A stretch of 64,000 nucleotides of DNA. Source: Alkalicoccus urumqiensis. Lineage in GTDB: Bacteria > Bacillota > Bacilli > Bacillales > Salisediminibacteriaceae. The DNA is taken from NCBI RefSeq assembly GCF_002993335.1, contig NZ_PVNS01000004.1, forward strand, positions 186,001 through 250,000, read 5' to 3'. Positions 42,985-50,967 of the stretch are shown one piece after another. The translations under genes and the position numbers were made by a program. How positions within the stretch are numbered: the first letter of the stretch is position 1; each line of letters starts with the position of its first letter. The notes beneath the pieces were generated by a model. That model was not told the origin of the DNA and did no database searches. It saw nothing but the letters and a program-made list of their open reading frames with translations.

Positions 42985-43467
42985 TCACACCGTAAATTCC
43001 TGTTCGGTTTTCATGTCGACGGCTTCCCGTAAGAGACGTTCCAGAACCGCTGCAAAGACAGCAATAATGAACGAAGCTGCCAGAATAAACAAGCCGATGA
43101 CGATAAGCCCTGGTGCATCATCTGCATCGGCTACAAGATAAAACAGCGGCATGCCGGCAGCATAGATGAGTGTAATTGCCATGCCGCAGTATTTGATTTT
43201 CGTCAGCGCCCCTACCGATACGGCTGAGAACGCTTCTTTCCGGTCGATCAGCCGCAGCAGACGGTATGCCTGATACAGCGCTGAAAAATACGGCACAGCC
43301 GATCCGTAAAAGACCGCGTAGACAAGCAGACCGATGCCTGGAAATTCAGGTACCATCAGCGCAGCAAACGACGCTGCCTGCGGTACGATAAACAAACAGA
43401 GCAGAAGAACCGGCACCGCCATTAAAGCAAGCGCTGCTTTTAACAGCAGCGTAGAACTCCATTTCAT
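42985..43467 (-). CDS. yoaS: DUF2975 membrane protein, YoaS-like
   Basis: A 160-residue membrane protein with four helices. DUF2975 proteins are usually encoded beside a small XRE regulator, as here (9 bases downstream). Typical segments are FYGSAVPYFSALYQAYRLLRLID and RLLREAVDMKTEQEFTV (quoted in part). Role unknown. It is the first gene of the operon, with a clear promoter upstream. Confidence 0.88.
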   Translation of the reverse strand: MKWSSTLLLKAALALMAVPVLLLCLFIVPQAASFAALMVPEFPGIGLLVYAVFYGSAVPYFSALYQAYRLLRLIDRKEAFSAVSVGALTKIKYCGMAITLIYAAGMPLFYLVADADDAPGLIVIGLFILAASFIIAVFAAVLERLLREAVDMKTEQEFTV

Positions 43468-43500
43468 TATCCGTCACCTCATTTACCAGATTCTTCTGTT

Positions 43501-43536
43501 AGTATAGCTGGTTATTTATCGTTTATCAATAAATAA
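43501..43536 (-). promoter_or_regulatory. Promoter of yoaS-yozG-yoaT with overlapping palindrome
   Basis: On the minus strand TTGATA (43529-43524) and TATACT (43506-43501) are 17 bp apart. TTATTTAT-N9-ATAAATAA (43512-43536) overlaps the -35 and spacer and is a good candidate operator for the YozG-type regulator. Confidence 0.65.
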
Positions 43537-43730
43537 TTATTCTTTTTGTATAAAGGTAACAATTATGAGGAGAGTTCTCTTCTTCCAATGTCTGAAGCTG
43601 CGCGTGTTCCGGAGGGGAGCTGACGATAAGGAAGGGGGAGCCGGCAGTGAAGTCTCACGACGGAGAAGTAAAGTCTACTAACAGAAGCTTCCGCTCCGGA
43701 GTAAGGGTAAACGAATACTTTTTAGAAGGC
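43537..43730. other. Intergenic stretch, nothing clear
   Basis: I see no supported gene. A 38-codon plus-strand frame at 43565-43681 follows a weak AAAGG but reads as unstructured basic sequence, so I did not call it. Confidence 0.5.
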
Positions 43731-44045
43731 AAAAAAAAGAAACCCTCCCTTTTCGGGAAGGCTGTCGAACAGGTGGTAGGATAGCGGTGCTTCTCCAGCC
43801 CTCGGCGGAAGCCTGCGTGGGCTTGTCTGCAAGCCGGGCGCTAGTTGCACGGCTGCAGCGCATGAGCGGAGCCGGCCTTTGGTTTGAGCCGCAGGGAAGC
43901 GAACTTCTGCCATGCGGCGCGGCCGTGCGGAGCCATGTTTCTTCAAGCACAAAACGAATCGCACCGGCGTCCCAGCCCTGTTTCTGCATCCACGGCCGCC
44001 ACAGCCCGCAGACCTGGATGGAGCATACCCGGAATCCCATCAAGC
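43731..44045 (-). ncRNA. Candidate noncoding RNA with own terminator
   Basis: A GC-rich block on the minus strand that begins right after the terminator of the gene at 44087 and ends in a second terminator (CCTTCCC-GAAA-AGGGAGG followed by GTTTCTTTTTTTT, 43764-43731). It contains many short self-complementary runs (for example CACGGCCGCGCCG / GGCGGCCGTG). A 121-codon frame crosses it, but its product (WMQKQGWDAGAIRFVLEETW and onward) is low-complexity and basic and has no ribosome binding site. A structured RNA or a dispersed repeat is more likely than a protein. I could not match it to a named RNA family. Confidence 0.4.
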
Positions 44046-44075
44046 AAAAAAACCGCAGTGCCGGGGCACTGCGGG
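44046..44075 (-). terminator. Terminator of the gene at 44087
   Basis: CCGCAGTGCC pairs with GGCACTGCGG, followed by TTTTTTT on the minus strand. Confidence 0.9.
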
Positions 44076-44086
44076 GGAAATGACGC

Positions 44087-44440
44087 TTAATATGGAAGTG
44101 CGTGCAGCGTTTCGCCGTCCGATTCCGTTTCCGTTAAGTTCTGGTTTACCCAGTTGATCTGATCGTCGTTTAACGCGATCGTTTTTGTACCGTCGGTTCC
44201 GGTAATAACGATATTGCCGTGGATCGTGTCATTCAGCTCGCCTTCATGCTGAAGTACAAGTTTTTTCTCCTGGTTCAGAAGTGCGGCGCGCGGGTTTTTC
44301 CAAAGGACGATATTTTCCGGGAGATATATAGCCTCCGGAGGTCCTTCCACGAGTCCTGTAATGGCATCAATGTTGAAATTGTCCATGTCGCGCTTTTCAA
44401 ATCCGTTGTTTTTGTCCTGGAGATAGAGAATAGTCATCAT
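44087..44440 (-). CDS. Hypothetical protein, 117 aa, possibly DUF3846-like
   Basis: A soluble acidic protein. The first half (NIDAITGLVEGPPEAIYLPENI, in part) recalls DUF3846, often seen in phage and plasmid genomes, but the match is by eye only. The second half reads as short beta strands (GNIVITGTDGTKTIALNDDQ). The ATG at 44440 has AAAGG 7-9 bases upstream. It is a single gene with its own terminator; function unknown. Confidence 0.65.
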   Translation of the reverse strand: MMTILYLQDKNNGFEKRDMDNFNIDAITGLVEGPPEAIYLPENIVLWKNPRAALLNQEKKLVLQHEGELNDTIHGNIVITGTDGTKTIALNDDQINWVNQNLTETESDGETLHALPY

Positions 44441-44501
44441 ATCTGCATCCTTTCGTACGAAATTGGCGTTCTGTACAGACAGTTACCATTTTTGCGGAAG
44501 G

Positions 44502-45095
44502 TTAAACATCCTCTTCTTCTCCAAGAGGTTCTCCCGTAAACTGGATGCCAAGGATGAGGACACGGTCTTCTTCCTCTATCATCCTTTCCACGTTGGCCGG
44601 AGCCAGAAAATCGCCTGCGGCTGACGAGCCGGAATGGGCGGCATAAAGCCAGATCGGTTCTTCCATCCGTATCTCCCGGCCGTTCCCGCCTACTCCGCTC
44701 ACGCCGCTTACAGGCTCTATGTCTCCGGAGCTGAACCGGCTCGCCGTAAATTCGCCTCCGCCCCGATCAAACTGGATATCCATATGAACCGGACCTTCTC
44801 CAGTAAGACCTGCTGCTGAAAGATAGATTTCTTCGACGCTTTCCCACTCGAAGTCTACTCCCACAGCGCCGATCTGATCGGTATCCCGGACCGGTTCCCC
44901 GCCTTCATAGTGCTGAAACAGTATTTCGAGTGTCGCTGCCTCTTCCGGGATGTCCGGCTCAAAGGCCCAGGCTGCGTCGCTTCCAAACTGAAGCAGCCGC
45001 TCCTCTTTATCACCAAGATCTGCTGTGGTGAGATAGTCCCCATCCTCTGCACTGCAGGCAGCAAGCAGGAAAACGGCTCCGACTACTTTTTTCAT
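44502..45095 (-). CDS. Lipoprotein of unknown function
   Basis: A 197-residue lipoprotein: MKKVVGAVFLLAAC is the signal and lipidation site, followed by an acidic, beta-rich domain with Gly-rich loops. I do not recognise the family. The ATG at 45095 has AGGAGGAAGG upstream; an earlier start would ruin the signal peptide. It follows tenA after 10 bases on the same strand, so it may share the TPP riboswitch control. Confidence 0.75.
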   Translation of the reverse strand: MKKVVGAVFLLAACSAEDGDYLTTADLGDKEERLLQFGSDAAWAFEPDIPEEAATLEILFQHYEGGEPVRDTDQIGAVGVDFEWESVEEIYLSAAGLTGEGPVHMDIQFDRGGGEFTASRFSSGDIEPVSGVSGVGGNGREIRMEEPIWLYAAHSGSSAAGDFLAPANVERMIEEEDRVLILGIQFTGEPLGEEEDV

Positions 45096-45105
45096 GTCCT
45101 TCCTC

Positions 45106-45777
45106 CTAGGTGCGGACAGGCCACCCTTCCTGCTTGTAAGCCATCTCCCAGAAGGCATATTCCATCTGGGCGCTTAAGAGAAAGTGGGACTTCATCCGCT
45201 TTTTTTCTTCCGCTCCTGCCTGCTCGGCGCAGCGGTCGATCATCGAACGGAACGTGGTCGTAATGCTGTCTACTTCGTCTGCGGCGTAAAACATAATCCA
45301 GTCGTAGAACGGATGCGTTTTGTCCGGATTAACTTCTTCCGCCAGCCTGCAGCCGATTTCCCAGTATGTCCACGGGCATGGCGCAAGCGCCGTCAACGTC
45401 TCGCCGAGAGAGCCCTGAGCTGCCTCCATCATGTGGCGGGTGTAATGATGGGCTGTCGGTGCGAGCGGGGCCTTCTGAAGCTCTTCATAGCGCACCCCGG
45501 CCACCTCACAGAAATTATGATGCGGATGGACTTCGTCGTTTAAAATAAAACCGATCTGCTCCTGGAAAAAGGTCATGTCCTGCCGGTCCGTGCATTTCGA
45601 TACGGCCAGGCCGTAAATGCGGCAGAACGTCGTTAAGTACTCAAAATCCTGCCGGACGTAATGAAGGAGCGCTTCTTTCGGCAGATCCCCCTCCCCGATG
45701 CCTTTCACAAACGGATGGTGGAAAATCGCCTCAAAAACCGGCTCCGCTTCCTGACGCAGTTCTTCTGAAAATCGCAT
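45106..45777 (-). CDS. tenA: Aminopyrimidine aminohydrolase / thiaminase II
   Basis: A 223-residue TenA, which salvages the pyrimidine of degraded thiamine. Conserved parts: FEAIFHHPFVKGIGEGDLPKE, YLTTFCRIYGLAVSKC, the catalytic Cys in LAPCPWTYWEIG and the C-terminal Glu in AFWEMAY (some quoted in part). The ATG at 45777 lies behind GGAGGAGG; the longer frame would run into the riboswitch. Expression should fall when thiamine diphosphate is plentiful. Confidence 0.93.
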   Translation of the reverse strand: MRFSEELRQEAEPVFEAIFHHPFVKGIGEGDLPKEALLHYVRQDFEYLTTFCRIYGLAVSKCTDRQDMTFFQEQIGFILNDEVHPHHNFCEVAGVRYEELQKAPLAPTAHHYTRHMMEAAQGSLGETLTALAPCPWTYWEIGCRLAEEVNPDKTHPFYDWIMFYAADEVDSITTTFRSMIDRCAEQAGAEEKKRMKSHFLLSAQMEYAFWEMAYKQEGWPVRT

Positions 45778-45897
45778 GGTCTGTTCCTCCTCCAAAAATG
45801 TTGGAAGATGATCCACACCGGAGTAAAAAAACACTTCTCCCATCAGAATGGAAAGAAGCGCACGGCGGAAACAGCTGTACGAAAGCCGTTCCTGAGC

Positions 45898-45990
45898 CAC
45901 TTTCCTCCGCTGGTATCAACCAGATCAGGTTCAAAGGGTCCGGCATCTGCCGTCTCAGCCTGTAGAAGGCTCCCCCAGTGGATATCTTCA
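45898..45990 (-). promoter_or_regulatory. TPP riboswitch (THI element)
   Basis: On the minus strand the element has the conserved ACTGGGGGAGCC start, GCTGAGA, the CCCTTTGAACCTGATCTGG core and the closing GATACCAGCGGAGGAAAGT. It lies about 120 bases upstream of tenA on the same strand and binds thiamine diphosphate. Confidence 0.96.
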
Positions 45991-46135
45991 CCGCTCATTA
46001 TACCGTTTCATCTGGGAAAATCAACCAGACTTTCGATGATCCTTCCAATGGCTCATTTTCCCGGACCAGGTTTGAATTTTTTCTGTACCGGCAATAGCAC
46101 TTACGGAAAGTGAGAACGAAAAGGAGTGAAGATCG

Positions 46136-47122
46136 ATGGCAGAACTGAAACAGAATCATAAAATGGGGTTCGGTACCGCCCCACTCGGCAACATGTTCCG
46201 GGAAATACCGGAGGAAGAGGCCCGCAGAACCGTCGAAGCGGCCTGGGAACACGGCATCCGCTATTTTGACACCGCGCCGTTTTACGGAGCAGGACTCGCA
46301 GAGATCCGTCTCGGTGAAGTCCTGTCCCAATACAACCGCGACGACTTCGTTCTGAGTACGAAAGTCGGCCGGCTGATTCTCGACGAAGAAGAAGATAAAG
46401 AAGGTCTGTTTCATTACGGCCGAAAAAACAAAGTCGTCGATGACTATTCGGCAGAAGCGACCGAGAAATCGCTCGAGGACAGCATGAAGCGCCTGCAGAC
46501 GGACCGTCTCGATTATGTCTATGTGCATGACATTTCGCCGGACTTTCAGGGAGATGAGTGGCTGGCCCGCTTTGATGAAGCGCGCACCGGCGCTTTCCGC
46601 GTTCTGGAGAAAAAGCGGAAAGAAGGTGTTATTCAAGGCTGGGGTCTCGGCGTCAACCGCACGGAGCCGATTGAAACGGCGCTGCAGCTTGAGGAAATGC
46701 AGCCGACCATTTCGCTTCAGGCTACGCGCTACAACCTGCTGAATCACGAGCACGCTCTGCAGCGTCTCATGCCTGCAGCAGAAAAACAGGGCATGGATGT
46801 CGTTGTCGGTGCTCCATTCGGTTCCGGTGTGCTCGTCGGCGGCGACCATTATGACTACGGAGATGTCCCGGACGCCATTGCCCGCCGCGTCAACCGGCTG
46901 AAACAGATTGCAGAGTCGCATGATGTGCCGTTGAATGCAGCGGCGATCCAATTTTCCGCCGCGCACCCGGCTGTGGCAGCCGTTATTCCCGGAGGCAGCC
47001 GTCCGGAGCGCATTAAAGACAACATGGAAGCACTGCAGATGAACATTCCTGACGCATTCTGGCAGGAACTCCGCCGCGAAAACCTTGTTTCCAGACAGGC
47101 ACCTCTTCCCGGTGGGAATTAA
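46136..47122 (+). CDS. Aldo/keto reductase
   Basis: A 328-residue NADPH-dependent barrel enzyme. Catalytic tetrad: Asp and Tyr in FDTAPFYG, Lys in LSTKVG, His in YVHDIS. The C-terminal AVIPGGSRPERIKDN binds cofactor. The motif set is that of the pyridoxal 4-dehydrogenase / fucose dehydrogenase / aldose dehydrogenase subgroup. Substrate unknown. The ATG has AAAGGAG upstream, and a terminator follows. Confidence 0.92.
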   Translation: MAELKQNHKMGFGTAPLGNMFREIPEEEARRTVEAAWEHGIRYFDTAPFYGAGLAEIRLGEVLSQYNRDDFVLSTKVGRLILDEEEDKEGLFHYGRKNKVVDDYSAEATEKSLEDSMKRLQTDRLDYVYVHDISPDFQGDEWLARFDEARTGAFRVLEKKRKEGVIQGWGLGVNRTEPIETALQLEEMQPTISLQATRYNLLNHEHALQRLMPAAEKQGMDVVVGAPFGSGVLVGGDHYDYGDVPDAIARRVNRLKQIAESHDVPLNAAAIQFSAAHPAVAAVIPGGSRPERIKDNMEALQMNIPDAFWQELRRENLVSRQAPLPGGN

Positions 47123-47130
47123 TAAACGAA

Positions 47131-47163
47131 AGCGGGCACTCCTTCCTGGGTGCCCGCTCTTTA
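47131..47163. terminator. Bidirectional terminator
   Basis: AGCGGGCA pairs with TGCCCGCT, with CTTT on the plus strand and TTTCGTTT on the minus strand. Confidence 0.8.
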
Positions 47164-47550
47164 TATCCCACCCTGATTCTCCGGTGACGCTGCCTGATTC
47201 CCCTGGTACTGGTGATACGCGACTGACAGCATCCCCCCGACAGCTAGAATGATTGGAATGCTGGTGCTCATGTTCGTCGGCTCCAGACCAGCCGCATAGC
47301 AGACAGCTGCCGTAGAAGAAACGACGAGGACAAGCGCTGCGGAAGCATTCCGCTCCTGTTTCCACTCCGCTGCGCTGCGTTTTTTCGGCGGCGTTTTGTA
47401 TATTGACTCCAGAATTCCCGCACCGATAAAGAGCACGACCGATGCGGCGAGTCCAATCGGCGTAATGGATGTGAAGTCCTGCAGAATCAGGCTGACCATG
47501 GATGCTGCCATCAGGAAAAACGACGTTCTTTTCGCACGTCTGTTAGTCAT
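47161..47550 (-). CDS. Membrane protein of unknown function, 129 aa
   Basis: About four hydrophobic helices, a basic N-terminus (MTNRRAKR) and a polar mid loop (KTPPKKRSAAEWKQERNA). It overlaps the gene upstream by 8 bases and has the same layout, so the two look like diverged relatives. No family is recognised. Confidence 0.75.
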   Translation of the reverse strand: MTNRRAKRTSFFLMAASMVSLILQDFTSITPIGLAASVVLFIGAGILESIYKTPPKKRSAAEWKQERNASAALVLVVSSTAAVCYAAGLEPTNMSTSIPIILAVGGMLSVAYHQYQGNQAASPENQGGI

Positions 47551-47935
47551 GAGATTCCTCCCCGGTCCCGCTGTCCCGATGGTTCGTCCATTTTACATAG
47601 TGATACCCTGCAGCGCCGGCACCGGCGAGACCGATGACGACGAGGAGCACCGGCGGTATTGCTTCCACTTCCCCTCCGAGCAGGTACAGGACCGCTGCTG
47701 TAATAACGAAAGCCGCGGAAACAATAGCGGTCGTCAGCAGATTTTCTTTATGGCGCCTGGCTTCTACCTCGAATTTCCGATAATGATGCACCGTCTGCAG
47801 TCCGAGAAATACGGCCATCAACGCGGAAGCGACTCCTGATCCGACATCCGGGCCATTGGAAAACATCGAACTCGTCAACGTGACAATCCCGATCACCCCG
47901 GAGAGCACCGTTGCTGAGAATAGTAGGTTTTTCAT
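47543..47935 (-). CDS. Membrane protein of unknown function, 130 aa
   Basis: About four helices with a basic loop (HHYRKFEVEARRHKEN) between the second and third. It is first of a two-gene unit; both products probably act together. Start ATG at 47935 behind AAGGAGCG. Function unknown. Confidence 0.75.
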   Translation of the reverse strand: MKNLLFSATVLSGVIGIVTLTSSMFSNGPDVGSGVASALMAVFLGLQTVHHYRKFEVEARRHKENLLTTAIVSAAFVITAAVLYLLGGEVEAIPPVLLVVIGLAGAGAAGYHYVKWTNHRDSGTGEESHD

Positions 47936-48059
47936 AAACGCTCCTTATAGTCGTTTTCTCCATACTACCATATTAATGGAAAATAATGCAGGGTGATTTT
48001 TGTCACAGCTGCACGTCATACAGAATGATATGCTGAAGGCAGAAAAGGAGGCGGTTCTC

Positions 48060-48668
48060 GTGAACGTATGGCTTTATCCCGCAAAAGAGCGGTGGACGAG
48101 TGAAACGGCGGAAAACCTCGGTATGAACCTGGATGAAAATTCGCTTAGCTTAGAAAGCATGTCAGCTGAAGGTCGTCTTCGGCTCCATGGAATATGGGAA
48201 AAGGAACAGAAACGGCTTTCCCTCACCATTCCGCCGCGACTGACGATGCAGGAATACGACGGCATTCATCTGCTGATTCTTAGACTGCAGAAACAACTCG
48301 CCGCAGACGTCGATGATACAGAAACGTTTATGGGATATACCGAAAGCGGAGAGGAAGCGTACTTGATCCGCAACTGGAAAGCTTGGACCGCGTTTCTCCG
48401 CCAGGCCGGCCAGCGGTCGCTTTCCGGACATAAAGTACGGGTCACAAAGGAAGGAAATACGTGGGAAGGACTACTGCTCGATTACTGCGAGCGGCTTTCG
48501 CCGGAGAGGTATCAAATTACAGAGTGCCTGCTGCTGACGAACTCAGGGGAAATTTCCGTGCAGGGAACCGACCTGCTCGTGGAACCGACCGGCGATATGC
48601 TGCAGGCCCCGACAGAAGACGTGCCGTCTCTGGCTGACCAGCTGAAACGCATTTCTCCAACGTCGTAA
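48060..48668 (+). CDS. Hypothetical protein, 202 aa
   Basis: A soluble acidic protein of mixed helix and strand, not recognised. I place the start at the GTG at 48060 because AAAGGAGG lies 9 bases before it; an in-frame TTG at 48000 would add 20 residues that contain this binding site. The mid part (GHKVRVTKEGNTWEGLLLDY) could be an Sm-like or beta-barrel segment. A bidirectional terminator follows. Confidence 0.7.
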   Translation: MNVWLYPAKERWTSETAENLGMNLDENSLSLESMSAEGRLRLHGIWEKEQKRLSLTIPPRLTMQEYDGIHLLILRLQKQLAADVDDTETFMGYTESGEEAYLIRNWKAWTAFLRQAGQRSLSGHKVRVTKEGNTWEGLLLDYCERLSPERYQITECLLLTNSGEISVQGTDLLVEPTGDMLQAPTEDVPSLADQLKRISPTS

Positions 48669-48697
48669 TTCCGCTTGTTATTGTTCATCTTCACAGG

Positions 48698-48734
48698 AAA
48701 GAGGCTGCCTCCAGCAACGGAGACAGCCTCTTTG
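48698..48734. terminator. Bidirectional terminator
   Basis: AAAGAGGCTG pairs with CAGCCTCTTT between the convergent gene at 48060 and fnr. Confidence 0.85.
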
Positions 48735-48739
48735 TTTAC

Positions 48740-49450
48740 TTAAATGGTGCATACTTCTACGGGACAGTCCCCGCACTGAAGGTACTCTTTTAAATAGGGA
48801 ATGTTTTTTAAGATAATGTAGTTTCCTTCGTAGCAGAGCACGCTGTCTTTTTTCAGCTCGTTCATCATACGGTTGACGCCTTCGCGTGTCGTGCCGATGT
48901 AGTCGGCAATATCCTGATTAGTTAACTTCACGTCGATGAGCGTGCCGTCTGCATGTGCTTTTCCGTACGAATTGCTGAATCGGATCAACGTCGAATACAG
49001 GCCTCCTTTTTTCCCGCATAAAATCAAATCGCGGAATTTGGCCTGTGTTGACTGCGTGTGGATCGCGAACCATTTCATGAAAGCGACGGCGATTTCCCCG
49101 TTTTTCTCAAACAGGCTTTCGATCGTCTCCCGGTTGAAGCGCACGAGTTCAGCATCTTCTGCCACCGTTGCGGTCACGCTGATTGCCATTGGATTAAAGA
49201 GCCCTACTTCGCCTGCAAGTTCGCCGCGCTGCTTTAAATGCAGCGAGAATTCTTTGCCATCCACCGTCATTTTACTGAGACGGACTTTGCCGGACATGAC
49301 TAAATACACGTATTCCGGGTACTCTCCTTCGGTGAAGAGAACCGTGCCGATTCGTTTCGTCATTTCCGTTCCGTGCTCTAGAAGCAGCTGCCGGTTTTCC
49401 TCCGACAACTGGTCATAAAAACGGCGCATGGTACGTTCCTGCTTCAGCAT
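48740..49450 (-). CDS. fnr: Fnr-type oxygen-sensing regulator (Crp family)
   Basis: A 236-residue Crp/Fnr protein: N-terminal cyclic-nucleotide-like barrel (ELAGEVGLFNP), dimer helix, and a winged helix with TTREGVNRMMNEL. Cys226, Cys229 and Cys234 lie in the C-terminal tail LQCGDCPVEVC, as in Bacillus subtilis Fnr, where C-terminal cysteines bind a 4Fe-4S cluster; Escherichia coli FNR has them at the N-terminus. It should activate anaerobic genes without oxygen. The ATG has AAAGGAG upstream. The molybdoenzyme operon next door carries a perfect Fnr box. Confidence 0.93.
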   Translation of the reverse strand: MLKQERTMRRFYDQLSEENRQLLLEHGTEMTKRIGTVLFTEGEYPEYVYLVMSGKVRLSKMTVDGKEFSLHLKQRGELAGEVGLFNPMAISVTATVAEDAELVRFNRETIESLFEKNGEIAVAFMKWFAIHTQSTQAKFRDLILCGKKGGLYSTLIRFSNSYGKAHADGTLIDVKLTNQDIADYIGTTREGVNRMMNELKKDSVLCYEGNYIILKNIPYLKEYLQCGDCPVEVCTI

Positions 49451-49452
49451 AG

Positions 49453-49522
49453 CCGCTCCTTTCTATAGTGAAAACCAGAGTGCATATGGTTTCAGTATAG
49501 AAGGAGCGGGCAGAAAAGTAAA
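49453..49522 (-). promoter_or_regulatory. fnr promoter with a long inverted repeat
   Basis: TTTACT (49522-49517) and TATACT (49499-49494) are 17 bp apart, giving a start near 49487. A 57-bp inverted repeat (49453-49509; arms of 25 and 23 bases, 9-base loop) covers the -10, the start and the ribosome binding site: CCGCTCCTT in one arm pairs with AAAGGAGCGG in the other. In a readthrough transcript from narK this hairpin would hide the fnr binding site; in the short transcript it acts only as DNA. Confidence 0.65.
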
Positions 49523-49555
49523 TATGTTGAAGAAAGTTTCTTCTTTTTTACTTCT

Positions 49556-50746
49556 TTATGATGAAGCAGCTTGTTTCCACGAAAGGGCTGGGCGGCGGAC
49601 AAACTGGCGGTAGTTCAGAAGCAGACAGCACACCGACAGTACAGCGAGCAGAATGAACCCGACCGTATAGGCACCGAGCAGATCTCGTACCGTTCCGAGA
49701 AGGATCGGCGGGAAGAAACCTCCGAGACCGCCTGCCGCTCCGACAAGACCGGTCACTGCTCCGGTTGACTGCGGGAAAAGCTGCGGAACGAGCTTGAATA
49801 CTGCGCCGTTTCCGATACCGGTAGATGCCGCAACAAATAGACAGGCCGCAGTCATGACAATCAGATTATGCATGCCGCCGCTGATGACAAGGGCTCCTGC
49901 AGCAATCCCGGTAAACACGAAGACGAGTACGCGCTCCGCTCCGAGCTTATCCCCGAGAAACCCGCCGAGCGGCCGGGCTGCCGTGGCCAGAATGACGAAT
50001 CCGGCAGCACGCATGCCGGCATCCACGGCGGTAAGTCCATAGAGATCCATTAATAAAATCGGCAGGTACATACTGAAAGCGACGAATGCGCCGAAGGTGA
50101 CAAAGTAGAACAATGAAAGCACCCACGTATTGGAGAAACGGACGACCGACAGCGAGTCACGAACGGTTTTCGGTGGTCCCTGCAAGGGCGTTTCCGGTGT
50201 AAAAAACCAGATGAGCAGCGCAAAACCGAGTACCGGAATAATGAGCAGCCAGAATGTACCGCTCACCCCCGCCACAGCGGCAAGACCCGGAAGAAAGAAG
50301 CCGGCGAGTGCGGTTCCGGCGTTGCCGAGGCCGTTCACACCAAGGGCGGTTCCCTGCTTTTCCGGCGGCGTCCATTTTGACACGAAGGTGATGGACACGG
50401 CGAATGCGGCTCCGGATGTGCCGAGAAGGAGTGCCCAGACGAGAAGCATGGCATAGGATGTCGTGAAGCCGATGCCGATGAGTGGAATGATGGTAAACAG
50501 TAAGAGGCCGGTGAATACTTTTCTGCCGCCGTACCGGTCGGCGAGAATGCCGGCGGGCAGCCGCATGATGGAGCCGAGCAGTACAGGTACAGCGACGAGC
50601 AGACTCTGCTGGGTGGCGCTCAGGCCGTACATGTCGCGGAAATGTCCGGCCAGCGGTGAGATCGCGGCCCAGACGGTGAACGCTGCGGCCATGGCAAGCG
50701 TCGAGATAAGCAGAATCCGCCGGCTCTGTGTCGTTTGTGTGTTCAT
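49556..50746 (-). CDS. narK: NarK-type nitrate/nitrite transporter
   Basis: A 396-residue major facilitator with twelve helices. Nitrate-family marks include MRLPAGILADRYGGRKVF near residue 62, GNAGTALAGFFLP and the second signature GNGAVFKLVPQLFP with GLVGAAGGLGGFFPP. It moves nitrate in and/or nitrite out. It is the last gene of the molybdoenzyme operon, overlapping the small membrane gene by 4 bases, and its presence is the best hint that the enzyme reduces nitrate. Confidence 0.92.
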   Translation of the reverse strand: MNTQTTQSRRILLISTLAMAAAFTVWAAISPLAGHFRDMYGLSATQQSLLVAVPVLLGSIMRLPAGILADRYGGRKVFTGLLLFTIIPLIGIGFTTSYAMLLVWALLLGTSGAAFAVSITFVSKWTPPEKQGTALGVNGLGNAGTALAGFFLPGLAAVAGVSGTFWLLIIPVLGFALLIWFFTPETPLQGPPKTVRDSLSVVRFSNTWVLSLFYFVTFGAFVAFSMYLPILLMDLYGLTAVDAGMRAAGFVILATAARPLGGFLGDKLGAERVLVFVFTGIAAGALVISGGMHNLIVMTAACLFVAASTGIGNGAVFKLVPQLFPQSTGAVTGLVGAAGGLGGFFPPILLGTVRDLLGAYTVGFILLAVLSVCCLLLNYRQFVRRPALSWKQAASS

Positions 50747-50967
50747 CGTGATCCCTCCTGATGGCGTGGTGCAGCTCTATATTCGGCGCGGTACCAGCCG
50801 ATGGTGCAGGCGGCGGTCGCCAGTGTCGTTCCGGCAGCGATGAGCGTCAGGGTATAGACCCGGGTCCATTCGTGGCCGAGGTACGCTTCGATCGTCCACT
50901 GGAGCAGGACGACGTGGACAGCGACAGAAACGAGAAGCACAAGGGTGTACAGGTGTTTTTTAGCCAT
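50743..50967 (-). CDS. Small membrane protein of the nitrate operon, 74 aa
   Basis: ATG at 50967 with GGAGG 10 bases upstream. Two hydrophobic helices (about residues 6-24 and 34-54) separated by a polar loop (TIEAYLGHEWTR) with a His. It overlaps the Rieske gene by 8 bases and narK by 4, so it is translationally coupled to both. No family recognised; a membrane anchor or assembly aid for the complex is possible. Confidence 0.75.
   Translation of the reverse strand: MAKKHLYTLVLLVSVAVHVVLLQWTIEAYLGHEWTRVYTLTLIAAGTTLATAACTIGWYRAEYRAAPRHQEGSR

Noticed and set aside
43565-43681. 38-codon plus-strand frame with weak AAAGG
   Set aside because: Basic, unstructured product and no terminator; too weak to call.
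45998-47365. 455-codon minus-strand frame
   Set aside because: Antisense to a clear aldo/keto reductase gene with full motifs; no start signal.
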